Assembly: GCA_016718845.1 (NCBI GenBank)
Contig: JADKCK010000017.1
Coordinates: forward strand, 76,776-140,775
Source: Sphingobacteriales bacterium
Lineage (GTDB): Bacteria; Bacteroidota; Bacteroidia; Chitinophagales; UBA2359
DNA length: 64,000 nucleotides
Reading direction: 5' to 3'
The notes under the pieces were generated by a model. That model had not been told where the DNA came from, made no database searches, and was given only the letters and a program-made list of their open reading frames with translations. The position numbers and the translations under genes are program-made. Positions 54,459 through 62,700 of the stretch are shown piece after piece (position 1 is the first letter of the stretch; the number at the start of each line of letters is the position of its first letter).

Positions 54459-54764
54459 TATTTGGTATTGATGTAAAGAGATGTAAAATAGAGGCAATTT
54501 TTTTTGTTTGTTTAAAAATAGAAATTTAATTTGATAATTTATTTAGCAGGTTTTAGCTAATGGTATTTCTTATTTTAAGAAACAAATACAAAAGAACAAA
54601 AAAATAGGGCATTATTGTGTTAGATATTACTAATACTTAACACTAATTGCTCATTATTGGGTATAATTTTATTCAAGAAAGGTATTTTTGTATGATTTTT
54701 TTGTTAAATATACTAGTGGCTAACAAAAGTAAACAAAAAATCGGATTCTTATCCAATAAAATAG

Positions 54765-54772
54765 TAACTTTG
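54765..54772 (+). promoter_or_regulatory. -7 box of the prohibitin-like gene
   Basis: TAACTTTG followed by TGCC, 103 bp before the ATG at 54876; perfect TAnnTTTG match. Confidence 0.45.
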
Positions 54773-54875
54773 TGCCTTGTTTTGTGTTTACAATACAATA
54801 GCGTTTGGTAATGTTTGGTATGCCAAATGTGTAAGTGTGTCCTATCAAACTATCACATTCAAAAACATTTAGGTT

Positions 54876-55784
54876 ATGGGATTGTTAATTATTGGCGTTA
54901 TCTTATTAGTGGTGCTAAGTGCATTTAAAAGCGTACCTAATTTTCCGTTAAAATCAACTACGCCTATTCGTATAGTGGCTATTGGGTTGATAATAATAGG
55001 TTTGTTAAGCGCTACGATTGTGCAAATTGGGTCGGGCGAGGTAGGTGTGCCTGTGTTGTTTGGCAAGGTAAATGGGCAGATACTAAATAGCGGTTTAAAC
55101 GTGGTTAATCCGTTATGTAAGGTAGAAATGTTTGATGTAAAAACGCAAAACTACACCATGTCGGCAGTACACGACGAGGGTGAAAGAGTTGGTGATGATG
55201 CGATACGTATTTTGTCATCAGACGGTTTGGAGGTGACGATGGATATTACGGTATTGTATCGTTTGTCGGCAGCCGAGGCTCCACGTATGTTGCGCGAAAT
55301 TGGTGCCGATATGGTTTATAAAGATAAAGTTGTTAGACCAATTACGCGCACTAAAATACGCGATAATGCCGTTTACTATACTGCTATTGATTTGTATTCG
55401 GTAAAACGCGAAGAGTTTCAGAGTCGTATTTTTACGAGTATCGAGAAAGATTTTAAACAACGCGGCTTAATTTTAGAGCAATTGTTGGTGCGCAATATAT
55501 CTTTGCCCGAGTCGGTAAAATTAACTATTGAGTCGAAGATAAACGCCGAACAAGAGTCGCAAAAAATGCAGTTTGTTTTGCAAAAAGAAAAACAGGAAGC
55601 CGAACGCAAACGCGTAGAAGCACAAGGTATTGCCGATTATCAGCGTATTATTAGCCTGCAACTAACCGACAAACAGTTGCAATACGAAATGATAAAAGCT
55701 TACCAAGAATTAGCGAAATCGGCAAATGCTAAAACCATTATTTTGGGCAATAGTAAGTCACCTGTTATTTTAGATGGAAAATAA
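54876..55784 (+). CDS. SPFH/band 7 (prohibitin-like) membrane protein
   Basis: The product is 302 aa. Two hydrophobic N-terminal helices (about 2-17, GLLIIGVILLVVLSAF, and 31-50, IRIVAIGLIIIGLLSATIVQ) precede a band 7 domain at about 50-220: QIGSGEVGVPVLFGKVNGQI, GLNVVNPL, SSDGLEVTMDITVLYRL, and RNISLPESVKLTIESKINAE. A charged coiled coil follows (about 225-270, QKEKQEAERKRVEAQGIADY). Prohibitin-type proteins form membrane rings that organise lipids and control FtsH-type proteases. The unusual point is the two N-terminal helices. Single gene with its own promoter, followed by hairpin-rich DNA. Confidence 0.9.
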   Translation: MGLLIIGVILLVVLSAFKSVPNFPLKSTTPIRIVAIGLIIIGLLSATIVQIGSGEVGVPVLFGKVNGQILNSGLNVVNPLCKVEMFDVKTQNYTMSAVHDEGERVGDDAIRILSSDGLEVTMDITVLYRLSAAEAPRMLREIGADMVYKDKVVRPITRTKIRDNAVYYTAIDLYSVKREEFQSRIFTSIEKDFKQRGLILEQLLVRNISLPESVKLTIESKINAEQESQKMQFVLQKEKQEAERKRVEAQGIADYQRIISLQLTDKQLQYEMIKAYQELAKSANAKTIILGNSKSPVILDGK

Positions 55785-55796
55785 AAAATCCCTCTG

Positions 55797-55900
55797 ATTG
55801 AAAGTTTTGCTTGCAAAACTTTCAATCGTCTCCCTTTTGAAAAAAGGGAGAGGGTGCTTGGCGAAACATTCAATTGTTTTCTCTTTTTAAAAAAGAGAGA
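55797..55900 (+). repeat. Consecutive hairpins after the prohibitin-like gene
   Basis: ATTGAAAGTTTTGC (55797-55810) pairs perfectly with GCAAAACTTTCAAT (55813-55826). TCTCCCTTTT-GAA-AAAAGGGAGA follows at 55829-55851, and a third, TCTCTTTTT/AAAAAGAGA, near 55879-55900. GGGTGCTTGGYGAAACATTC with ATTGTTTTC repeats twice between them, and GAAAAAAGGGAGAGGGTGCT recurs near 56365. The first hairpin could end the transcript. Confidence 0.65.
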
Positions 55901-56050
55901 GGGTGCTTGGTGAAACATTCAATTGTTTTCTTTGGCTCTTTTACTTTTGTTGTGGAAACTGACAAATGATAGCTTTTTATACTCCTATTGAGCAAGCATG
56001 ATGCAACGAAGGTAGCTGTTAATTGGCATGTTGTATTATTTTAATATTCA

Positions 56051-56284
56051 CCACCCATTAAAAGTTTGTTACTTTTTTCTTGACAAAAAAAGTAACCAAA
56101 AAAGTCAAGGCTATATAGTATGGCTAAAATGGGCAACATTCCGCTAAAAGATATAAACTTGCACGCCAAACGGTTTGTTTGTCGGTTTTATTTCTTGGTT
56201 CGGTGTGGCGTGCTTCAAACAGTATATCTTTTTTAACGCTCCATTTATGCCCATTTCTTAACGCCAATTCCTATAATGCCGGAC
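56051..56284 (-). repeat. Palindromic element core, copy 2
   Basis: In reverse complement this matches 16030-16235 of the MITE over about 230 bp: GGCATTATAGGAATTGGCGT, TTTGAAGCACGCCACACCGA and TGCAAGTTTATATCTTTTAG are shared. It contains the same large imperfect inverted repeat. The 15-bp terminal repeats of the MITE are not found next to it, so it is a degraded or differently bounded copy. It lies in the 789-bp gap before ubiE. Confidence 0.75.
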
Positions 56285-56424
56285 AAGAAGAAACCAAATA
56301 CAACTAGGTGTGAAAATGCAAAATACCCAAATCACAACAAAAGTATAAGAGCCTTTTCTTTTTTGAAAAAAGGGAGAGGGTGCTTGAAAAATAGGTGTAT
56401 TTTATACCAACTATAAAGTTTGTT

Positions 56425-56523
56425 GGTACTGCGCCTACAGTGCTATGGGGGTGCCACCAACTTGGCAAATTAGGGAGTGCTAAGCATCACCCCCAAAAAA
56501 GACATTTACCGCGTGAAGCGGGG
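56425..56523 (+). repeat. GGGGGTG/CACCCCC hairpin repeat, copy B
   Basis: The closest match to copy A (21964-22063): ACTGCGC, GGGGGTGCCACCAACT, AGGGAGTGCTAA, CACCCCCAAAAAAGACATTT, GCGTGAAGCGGGG. The end of the repeat is 50 bp before the ubiE/menG start codon, so the promoter of that gene must lie within or very close to the element. Confidence 0.75.
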
Positions 56524-56573
56524 CTGGTGCAGGCTTGAGATATAATTTATAACACATAATAAAATAAATAAAC

Positions 56574-57311
56574 TTGTCGAAATTAAAAGACGTTGTGCCA
56601 TACGCTGGTATGGAGATGAACAAAAAAGGGCAGGTTGCCTTGATGTTCGATAATATTGCCCAAAGTTACGACCGCCTTAATCAGGTGCTTTCGTTGGGTA
56701 TTGACCGCTATTGGCGGTGGCGTGCTATTAGGTATCTGAAAGATGTACAGCCTCAGACTATTTTAGATGTGGCTACCGGTACGGCAGATTTAGCTATTGC
56801 GACTGCTAAACAACTACAGCCTACGCTAATTGTGGGGGTTGATATTTCGGAAAAGATGCTTGATTATGGACGAATAAAGGTAAAAAATGCCGCATTGGAC
56901 AAAATAATCACCTTAAAAACAGGTGATGCTGAAAATTTATCGTTTTCAAGCAATACTTTTGATGCAATTACCGTTTCGTTTGGTGTGCGCAACTTTGAAA
57001 ACCTAGAAAAAGGCATTGCCGAGTTGTACCGAGTTGTGCGCAGTGGCGGTCGTTTGGTGGTTTTAGAGTTTTCGAAACCCCAAACACCGGGTATTAAACA
57101 GTTGTATAACTTTTACTTCACACATGTTTTGCCCCGCATTGGGCGTTTGGTATCTAAAGATACAAGCGCCTATACATACCTACCTCAATCGGTACAGGCG
57201 TTTCCGCAAGGTGCAGAGTTTGTGCAAATTTTAACAAAAAACGGTTTTAAAACAGCAAAATGTATTCGACTAACCTTTGGCATCTGCTCTATTTACATTG
57301 CCGACAAATAG
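56574..57311 (+). CDS. ubiE: Demethylmenaquinone methyltransferase (UbiE/MenG)
   Basis: The product is 245 aa and performs the last, SAM-dependent C-methylation in menaquinone synthesis. QVALMFDNIAQSYDRLNQVL and SLGIDRYWRWRAI are the family's N-terminal signature. LDVATGTADLAI (about residue 68) is SAM motif I, and ITVSFGVRNFENLEKGIAEL and GRLVVLEFSKP are further hallmarks. The start is TTG at 56574, since a stop lies a few codons upstream and the preceding VVPYAG matches family N-termini; ATG at 56610 is the alternative. Its 3' end overlaps the porT-like gene by 52 bp. Bacteroidota use menaquinone, so menG describes the role better than ubiE. Confidence 0.93.
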   Translation: MSKLKDVVPYAGMEMNKKGQVALMFDNIAQSYDRLNQVLSLGIDRYWRWRAIRYLKDVQPQTILDVATGTADLAIATAKQLQPTLIVGVDISEKMLDYGRIKVKNAALDKIITLKTGDAENLSFSSNTFDAITVSFGVRNFENLEKGIAELYRVVRSGGRLVVLEFSKPQTPGIKQLYNFYFTHVLPRIGRLVSKDTSAYTYLPQSVQAFPQGAEFVQILTKNGFKTAKCIRLTFGICSIYIADK

Positions 57312-58003
57312 GCATTTCGATTGTTTTTTTGTGGGTATTTTTGCCTACATCGGCTTGGGCTCAAATGCATAATTTAGCCAAAAACGACAAAAAACAAATT
57401 CACTTTGGCATTGCTTTTGGCGTGCCTATCACGCGTTTTGACATTACGCATAGCGATAGTTTTTTGTATCACGATAGTATAAAAGTGGTACAATCGCCTA
57501 ACAAACCGGGGTTTAAGGTGGGCATTATTTCGGATTTGCATTTGGGTGATAATGCCGACATGCGATTTATCCCGTCGTTGATGTTTGCCGAAAAAGACCT
57601 TATCTACACCGAAATTGCACCTGGTCCCGATGTGCAAATCAACAAAACGATTGAGTCTATTATCCTCAGTTTTCCGTTGTCGTTTAAGTACAAATCGGAT
57701 AGGTTTTTTAACGAAAATTTTAGGTTTTATGCCGTTGGTGGGGTGCGCTTTGATTGGGATTTAGGCTCGAACTCGAAGGCACGTAAAGCGACCGATATTG
57801 TAAAAATTGCCCCATTTGACTTTTTAGCAGAGTATGGGGTAGGGACAGAGTTTTACTTTCCGCTGTTCATTCTATCGCCCGAAATACGGATAAGTAATGG
57901 CATTCCTAATTTGTTTGTACCTACCGAAAACCTTCGATACTCGGATGTATTACAACGCCTAAAATCGCGCTACATTACCTTTAGCATACAATTTGAAGGG
58001 TAA
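57260..58003 (+). CDS. porT: PorT-family outer-membrane protein (T9SS)
   Basis: The product is 247 aa. After a hydrophobic signal segment (SIVFLWVFLPTSAWAQ, about residues 20-35) come beta strands typical of PorT/SprT: PGFKVGIISDLHLGDNADMR, FIPSLMFAEKDLIY, SIILSFPLSFKYKSDRF, FYAVGGVRFDWDLGSNSKA and AEYGVGTEFYFPLFILSPEI. PorT is needed for T9SS secretion and is predicted to be an eight-stranded outer-membrane barrel. The ATG at 57260 lies inside ubiE, 52 bp before its stop, and no later in-frame start would keep the signal segment. Translation is therefore probably coupled. The ubiE-porT neighbourhood is recurrent in Bacteroidota, which supports both calls. Confidence 0.88.
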   Translation: MYSTNLWHLLYLHCRQIGISIVFLWVFLPTSAWAQMHNLAKNDKKQIHFGIAFGVPITRFDITHSDSFLYHDSIKVVQSPNKPGFKVGIISDLHLGDNADMRFIPSLMFAEKDLIYTEIAPGPDVQINKTIESIILSFPLSFKYKSDRFFNENFRFYAVGGVRFDWDLGSNSKARKATDIVKIAPFDFLAEYGVGTEFYFPLFILSPEIRISNGIPNLFVPTENLRYSDVLQRLKSRYITFSIQFEG

Positions 58004-58034
58004 ATTTGGAGGCGTTAGCTAAAAAATTACTATT

Positions 58035-58670
58035 ATGAAACCACTTTTTTATAGCTTATTTTTTTTGTTTGTTGTGGTATTTAATGCTTGCACACACAAA
58101 CCCAAAGGAGATGATTGCCAAACAAAACCGCAAACCGATTGTATTTGTACTCAAGATTATAACCCTGTGTGTGGTTGCGATGGCAAAACGTATAGTAATA
58201 TTTGCGTGGCTACTTGTGCAGGTATCAAAAAATATACGATGGGCGAGTGTGGCAAACAATCGGGTAGTAGCAACCCTAAACCTGCACCAACCGTTGAGGC
58301 AGCAAATGGGGATAAAGCAAGCGCCAACAACGATTGTTTGACGAACCAAACGGCACCGTGTACTTGCACCAAAGAGTATAGACCTGTGTGCGGCTGCGAT
58401 GGCAAAACGTATGGCAATGCGTGTATGGCGAAGTGCAAAGTGAAATCGTTTGTAGAGCGCCCATGCCCTAAAACAGAGAGTGGTTCAACGAACAATGCCC
58501 CAGCAACGGGTACAAATAACACCGATTGTGTAAAGAAACAACCCAAAGAGGACTGCGCTTGCGCCCGCAACTACGACCCCGTTTGTGGTTGCGACGGCAA
58601 AGATTATAGCAATCCTTGCTCGGCTTTGTGCAGGGTAAGTAGTTTTACCAAAGGTAAATGCAATAAGTAA
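58035..58670 (+). CDS. Lipoprotein with three Kazal-type protease inhibitor domains
   Basis: The product is 211 aa. It has a lipoprotein signal with lipobox FNAC (about residue 19). Three Kazal-like domains follow at about 35-72, 105-143 and 170-210, each with PVCGCDGKTYSN-type core: YNPVCGCDGKTYSNICVATC, YRPVCGCDGKTYGNACMAKC and YDPVCGCDGKDYSNPCSALC. Linkers are Gly/Ser/Asn/Pro-rich. Kazal domains inhibit serine proteases by presenting a loop to the active site; the targets could be host or competitor proteases, or the cell's own. The reactive-site residues differ between the domains. It lies 31 bp after porT and may belong to the same transcript, ended by the terminator at 58687-58728. Confidence 0.92.
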   Translation: MKPLFYSLFFLFVVVFNACTHKPKGDDCQTKPQTDCICTQDYNPVCGCDGKTYSNICVATCAGIKKYTMGECGKQSGSSNPKPAPTVEAANGDKASANNDCLTNQTAPCTCTKEYRPVCGCDGKTYGNACMAKCKVKSFVERPCPKTESGSTNNAPATGTNNTDCVKKQPKEDCACARNYDPVCGCDGKDYSNPCSALCRVSSFTKGKCNK

Positions 58671-58686
58671 AGTTTAGGGCATAACA

Positions 58687-58728
58687 AAAACCGCCAAATT
58701 TGCAAAAGGTGCAAATTTGGCGGGTTTT
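58687..58728. terminator. Terminator between convergent genes
   Basis: CCGCCAAATTTGCA (58691-58704) and TGCAAATTTGGCGG (58710-58723) form a perfect 14-bp stem, flanked by AAAA on the left and GTTTTTTT on the right. It serves the Kazal gene (+) and probably ccmF (-). Confidence 0.88.
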
Positions 58729-58765
58729 TTTGGGGGAGGATATCGATGAGGTGGAATTAGATAGA

Positions 58766-61198
58766 TTAAGCCTTTTTTACTTTTACACCTTCTTTTCGGC
58801 GCCTGTGTACGCTCATCAAAAAGCCAGTTACGGCTACTAAACTACCTAACCAAACTAGGTTTATGTACGGAAAAACTTCGGCTTTTAGGATAATAAACTG
58901 GTCGACAACAGCCGTTTCTACGACCGACAATTTGATTTTACTTTTTTCGGGTATAATTTTGTCAAACTTAATTTTTAGTCCTAAGTCTTTTATTTCGGCA
59001 TCTACGCGGTTTTCGGTGTTGTTACGTATGTAATAGACTGGTTCGGCATCGTAGTTTTTGCTCTCAATATTTACAATTTGTAGTTTTGCTCCGGCGGCAA
59101 TATCGTCGGGCATAGGCACATAGCCACTAACAATGGGTGCAGGGTTAATGGCTTTTAGGATAATAAAGCTATTTTTTGTTACCAAAGTATCGCCAATTGC
59201 CAGTTCGCCTTCTTTTAGTTCTTCGCTTTTGCTGTTGCTTTGTGTGTTGTCGGGTGCCGATGTAACGTGTGTAAAAATGTCTTGGGTTAGATAATGGCGC
59301 GTTGCAGGGTTGGCTATCATGCCCATATTGGGGTTTATTTGCACGTGTGGGTACAACATAAACGTTTCGGAGGGGGTATCCTCGGCGTTTTTCTTTTTCT
59401 CGTACTGTACTTTGTAATAGGTGTTTATACCTACAATCGAGTCGCCTTTGTAGGTAGCAAAGTACTCGCCCATCTTCATGGGTTTATCTTTGTAGAGCAA
59501 AATATTTTCTTTTTTGTTTTTTTCGTCAAACTCTTTGCCATAGTCAATGCCTGTGGTGTTGAGCGAAATAATATCTTTTTTGGCAGATGAAATGAGTATG
59601 CCTACCAATAAAATACCAAAACCAATATGTGCCACCGATGCACCTGCCACCCTAATTTTGCCTTTAAGTACGGTTATTAGGTAGTTTAGGTTGGCAATTG
59701 TGCCAAAAACACCTGCAAATAATAGGGCAATTAATGCCGCCGAACCTATACTTAGTACATAAGCAATAATACCTGTAAGTGCTGCCGAAACGACTGTAGA
59801 AACGGCTAAACTGCGCAAAAATTTAACAATATCGCTGTCTTTATACCTAAAATATTGTATTGTGGCGCTTAGTAAACCCACCACTACAGCAAACCAAAGT
59901 GTGTAGCGGTTGTAGTGTGGTATGGGGTCGGTGATGGCTTTATTGGTACCAAATATTTTGTTGATAACGGGCCACGAGGTATCAATGGCTATTAAACCTG
60001 CTACCATAGTTAGCAACAAAGCACCAATAAACAGCCAAAACTCGCGCGAGTAGGCGCTTTCATCTTTTTCGGGCGAGGGCATTGATTTCCAGCGGGCAAT
60101 GGTTAATAGGGTTGATGAGATGATAAAAAACAACATAAACGCTAATAACTGCCCCGACATACCCAAATCGGTGAAAGAATGGACAGATGTATCGCCCAAA
60201 ACGCCGCTGCGGGTTAAAAATGTAGAGTATAAAATGAGCCACAACGTAAAGTTGAAAAACAAAGCTGTTGCTCGCAAGCCATAACCGCTGTGTTTGTATG
60301 CCAGTAGGGTATGTATGCCTGCCACTAGTGTAAGCCAAGGCACCAACGAGGCATTCTCTACGGGGTCCCAAGCCCAGAAGCCGCCAAAGCTAAGTGCTTC
60401 GTAAGCCCATGCGCCGCCCATTAAAATGCCACCGCCCAAAATGCCACCGCCCAACAAAGCCCACGATAGGGTAGGGCGAACCCAGTCGGTAAAATCGCGT
60501 TTCCAAAGGGCTGCCATCACATAGGCAAACGGGATAAGGGTAAGGGCAAAACCTAAAAATAAAGTTGGCGGATGTATCACCATCCAATAGTTTTGCAGTA
60601 GGGGGTTTAGTCCGCGCCCATCTTTCAAAAAAAGCTCTAAATAATTGGGGTTTTGGAAGATAGGTGCGGCACCCATATCCAAACGGGTGAGTATAAACGG
60701 GCTACTACCCAATTTATAACTGCCAATATATATGCCAATAAGCATAGTTGCCAAAAACACCTGCATAGCGCCCACAACGGTCATGGTGGTTGCCTCCCAT
60801 TTTTTTGCTCGGCTTATTAGCACCAAGCCCAAAACAGCCGTCCAGAACTGCCATAGCAAAAAGCTACCTTCTTGCCCTTCCCAAAAGCACGAAATCATGT
60901 AGTAAACGGGCAAGGTGCGGGATGAGTGTTGCCAAACATATTTGTACTCAAAACGATGCTCAAAAATCAAGAAAAACAAAGTAGCAAAGATGCCCACAAC
61001 TGCTAAAGCATTGGCGGCAAAACCCATTCGTCCCATTCGTTTCCACGATGCAGCAAGGGTATCGTTTGTGCCTTCCCACCACGATGCAAGGGCAAAGCAA
61101 ATGGTGGCATACAATGCGCCTACCATGCTTAACAAAGTTAAAAAATGCCCAATTTTACCGGGCAAAAGCCACTCGCCAATATACTGAATATTATCCAT
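58766..61198 (-). CDS. ccmF: Cytochrome c maturation protein CcmF
   Basis: The product is 810 aa with about 14-15 membrane helices. The WWD haem-handling motif, GGFWAWDPVENASLVPWL, is near residue 275, and WEGQEGSFLLWQFWTAV and HPPTLFLGFALTLIPFAYVM are also conserved in CcmF. A periplasmic soluble domain spans about 560-780 and a final helix follows. CcmF is the haem lyase component of System I cytochrome c maturation in the inner membrane. The length is greater than the usual 650 aa; the extra part is the enlarged periplasmic domain, as in other Bacteroidota. No other ccm gene is adjacent. Its promoter seems to lie at 61256-61263. Confidence 0.93.
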   Translation of the reverse strand: MDNIQYIGEWLLPGKIGHFLTLLSMVGALYATICFALASWWEGTNDTLAASWKRMGRMGFAANALAVVGIFATLFFLIFEHRFEYKYVWQHSSRTLPVYYMISCFWEGQEGSFLLWQFWTAVLGLVLISRAKKWEATTMTVVGAMQVFLATMLIGIYIGSYKLGSSPFILTRLDMGAAPIFQNPNYLELFLKDGRGLNPLLQNYWMVIHPPTLFLGFALTLIPFAYVMAALWKRDFTDWVRPTLSWALLGGGILGGGILMGGAWAYEALSFGGFWAWDPVENASLVPWLTLVAGIHTLLAYKHSGYGLRATALFFNFTLWLILYSTFLTRSGVLGDTSVHSFTDLGMSGQLLAFMLFFIISSTLLTIARWKSMPSPEKDESAYSREFWLFIGALLLTMVAGLIAIDTSWPVINKIFGTNKAITDPIPHYNRYTLWFAVVVGLLSATIQYFRYKDSDIVKFLRSLAVSTVVSAALTGIIAYVLSIGSAALIALLFAGVFGTIANLNYLITVLKGKIRVAGASVAHIGFGILLVGILISSAKKDIISLNTTGIDYGKEFDEKNKKENILLYKDKPMKMGEYFATYKGDSIVGINTYYKVQYEKKKNAEDTPSETFMLYPHVQINPNMGMIANPATRHYLTQDIFTHVTSAPDNTQSNSKSEELKEGELAIGDTLVTKNSFIILKAINPAPIVSGYVPMPDDIAAGAKLQIVNIESKNYDAEPVYYIRNNTENRVDAEIKDLGLKIKFDKIIPEKSKIKLSVVETAVVDQFIILKAEVFPYINLVWLGSLVAVTGFLMSVHRRRKEGVKVKKA

Positions 61199-61246
61199 TA
61201 AAAAAGGTTTGTTATAGTGTTAGGTGCGTATTGCATAGTAACAAAA

Positions 61247-61281
61247 AAACGCCCGCAAAGTTACGAACTTTTGGGGCGTTT
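61247..61281 (-). terminator. Terminator of the TPMT-like gene, loop holds the ccmF -7 box
   Basis: AAACGCCC (61247-61254) and GGGCGTTT (61274-61281) pair on either side of a 19-base loop; on the minus strand the stem is followed by TTTT. The loop contains TAACTTTG (minus strand, 61256-61263), a perfect -7 box for ccmF. The end of one transcript and the start of the next therefore overlap. Confidence 0.65.
61256..61263 (-). promoter_or_regulatory. -7 box of ccmF
   Basis: TAACTTTG on the minus strand, 57 bp before the ccmF start codon, inside the loop of the terminator hairpin at 61247-61281. Confidence 0.5.
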
Positions 61282-61347
61282 TGCATAATTATTTGCAATT
61301 ACCATTTGCAATTTATAATTTACCATTTAGTAATTGCCATTTAATGC

Positions 61348-61944
61348 CTATTTACGCACAAAATTAACAAACCACTCGGTATTTTCGCGTGGTTTTATAG
61401 AGTTATAGCAAGCCGCAAAGGTATGAAAATTAAAATAAGGGGCAAACAAAGTTTCATACTCGGCAGGTGTACCGCCAAAAGGTGGATGAGTGGTATGGTC
61501 AAATATTTTGTTGAACAACACCCCTACCAAACGCCCATTTGGGGCAAGCAATTGGTGCATTTTGCTAACATATTGGGGGCGCAAAGCAGGGTTTAAGGCA
61601 CAAAAAAAAGTTTGTTCTACTATTAAATCGTAGCTACCTGAGTGTGCAAAAAAATCTTCGTTTAACACCTTTAACACATCTGTTTGTAAATAAGTAGCAT
61701 AGTCGTGTTGTAGCTTTTGGCAGATGATGCTCGAAATATCCACAATAGTTACATTGGTGAAACCCAACGACAACAAATAAGCAGCCTCGTAGCTGTTGCC
61801 ACCGCCGGGTATCAAAATGCGGCAGTTTTTATTGGGCAGTTGGTCGATATAGGTTTTTAGTGGCGTCGAGGCTTGCCCTATATCCCAAGCTGTTTCGTTG
61901 TTTGCATAACGTGTATCCCAGTATGCTTGGTCAAAATGTTCCAT
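61348..61944 (-). CDS. Thiopurine methyltransferase-like SAM-dependent methyltransferase
   Basis: The product is 198 aa. YWDTRYANNETAWDIGQAST at the N-terminus, the SAM motif ILIPGGGNSYEAAYLLSLGF near residue 43, IVDISS, and YDLIVEQTFFCALNPALRPQ are hallmarks of the TPMT/TMT methyltransferase family. Bacterial relatives methylate thiols, selenium or tellurium compounds or sulfide; the substrate here is unknown. Cytoplasmic. It lies upstream of ccmF on the same strand, but a terminator separates them. Confidence 0.9.
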   Translation of the reverse strand: MEHFDQAYWDTRYANNETAWDIGQASTPLKTYIDQLPNKNCRILIPGGGNSYEAAYLLSLGFTNVTIVDISSIICQKLQHDYATYLQTDVLKVLNEDFFAHSGSYDLIVEQTFFCALNPALRPQYVSKMHQLLAPNGRLVGVLFNKIFDHTTHPPFGGTPAEYETLFAPYFNFHTFAACYNSIKPRENTEWFVNFVRK

Positions 61945-62011
61945 CTATTTTGTTTTTGTAAAGAATAACTAACTAACTCAGATTATGCACTACGCTATTT
62001 TAGCTTTATTT

Positions 62012-62305
62012 AGGACACAGATTTTACGGATTAGACACGGATAAAATGGATTTTTATTTAGTGATACAGGCAGATTTATGTTAGATTGATTGGGTTTTTA
62101 ATAGCACTGCATGATTGTTATTGCCTGCAAAATAACTCTTTTATCACCCCAAAGCTCATTTATTGAACAATTTATTGCTCAACAAAAAATAAACCACCCT
62201 TGTTATCTTACATGACCATTATCCTAGACTTTTGTTTAGGGTTAGGTTTTATCAAGATTAAATCATTTTCTAAAATCTGTGTCAAATCCGTAAAATCAGT
62301 GTCCT
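62012..62305. mobile_element. Small non-coding element with 27-bp terminal inverted repeats
   Basis: The left end (62012-62038, AGGACACAGATTTTACGG and onward) is the reverse complement of the right end (62279-62305) at 25 of 27 positions. The 294-bp interior has no ORF. Its left half (62051-62148) is homologous to 21077-21172. No target duplication is obvious. It is probably a non-autonomous element, and fills most of the 519-bp gap between the methyltransferase and the antitoxin gene. Confidence 0.65.
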
Positions 62306-62402
62306 CTTGTGCATAACATCAATAAAAACTCAAAATGCCCAACAAAGGTACAAACTTTTGGCTACATTGCACCAAACAAATAACCAATTGCCAAATTTTG
62401 CG

Positions 62403-62410
62403 TAACTTTG
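62403..62410 (+). promoter_or_regulatory. -7 box of the antitoxin/toxin pair
   Basis: TAACTTTG followed by CCCC, 53 bp before the ATG at 62464; perfect TAnnTTTG match. Confidence 0.5.
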
Positions 62411-62463
62411 CCCCGTCTAAACAAAGTGATTAACGCTATTAATTACCCTAAAAATAAAACACG

Positions 62464-62700
62464 ATGCTTGTAAATAACATTATTGATGCTGATACGCTTT
62501 TTATAGCGTATAAATCGTTGCCTATAAACGAACAAAAACAAGTACTCCAGCTTATCATGCAAAACGAAAATGCATGGCAACAAAAAAATCTTTTAATGCA
62601 ACAAGCTGCAAATGATGCACTGTTTTTGAATGATTTGCATGAGGTAAACGAATGGTTTGAACCTGTAAATTTTGAAACGCTAAACAAAGAAAAAAAATGA
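62464..62700 (+). CDS. Small putative antitoxin of a MazF-type module
   Basis: The product is 78 aa, acidic and helical (TLFIAYKSLPINEQKQVLQL, then NAWQQKNLLMQQAANDALFL). I do not recognise a DNA-binding fold. The call rests on context: its TGA overlaps the ATG of the downstream mazF-like gene in the sequence ATGA (62697-62700), the translational coupling expected of antitoxin-toxin pairs, and it has its own promoter. With the toxin gene interrupted, it is probably a lone antitoxin now. Confidence 0.65.
   Translation: MLVNNIIDADTLFIAYKSLPINEQKQVLQLIMQNENAWQQKNLLMQQAANDALFLNDLHEVNEWFEPVNFETLNKEKK

Noticed and set aside
4513..62410. Recurrent TTG exactly 12 bp before TAnnTTTG at 4513, 19189 and 62388 as a new -33 spacing
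   Set aside because: The known spacing is longer, other promoters in the window do not show it, and TTG is frequent in AT-rich DNA. Probably chance.
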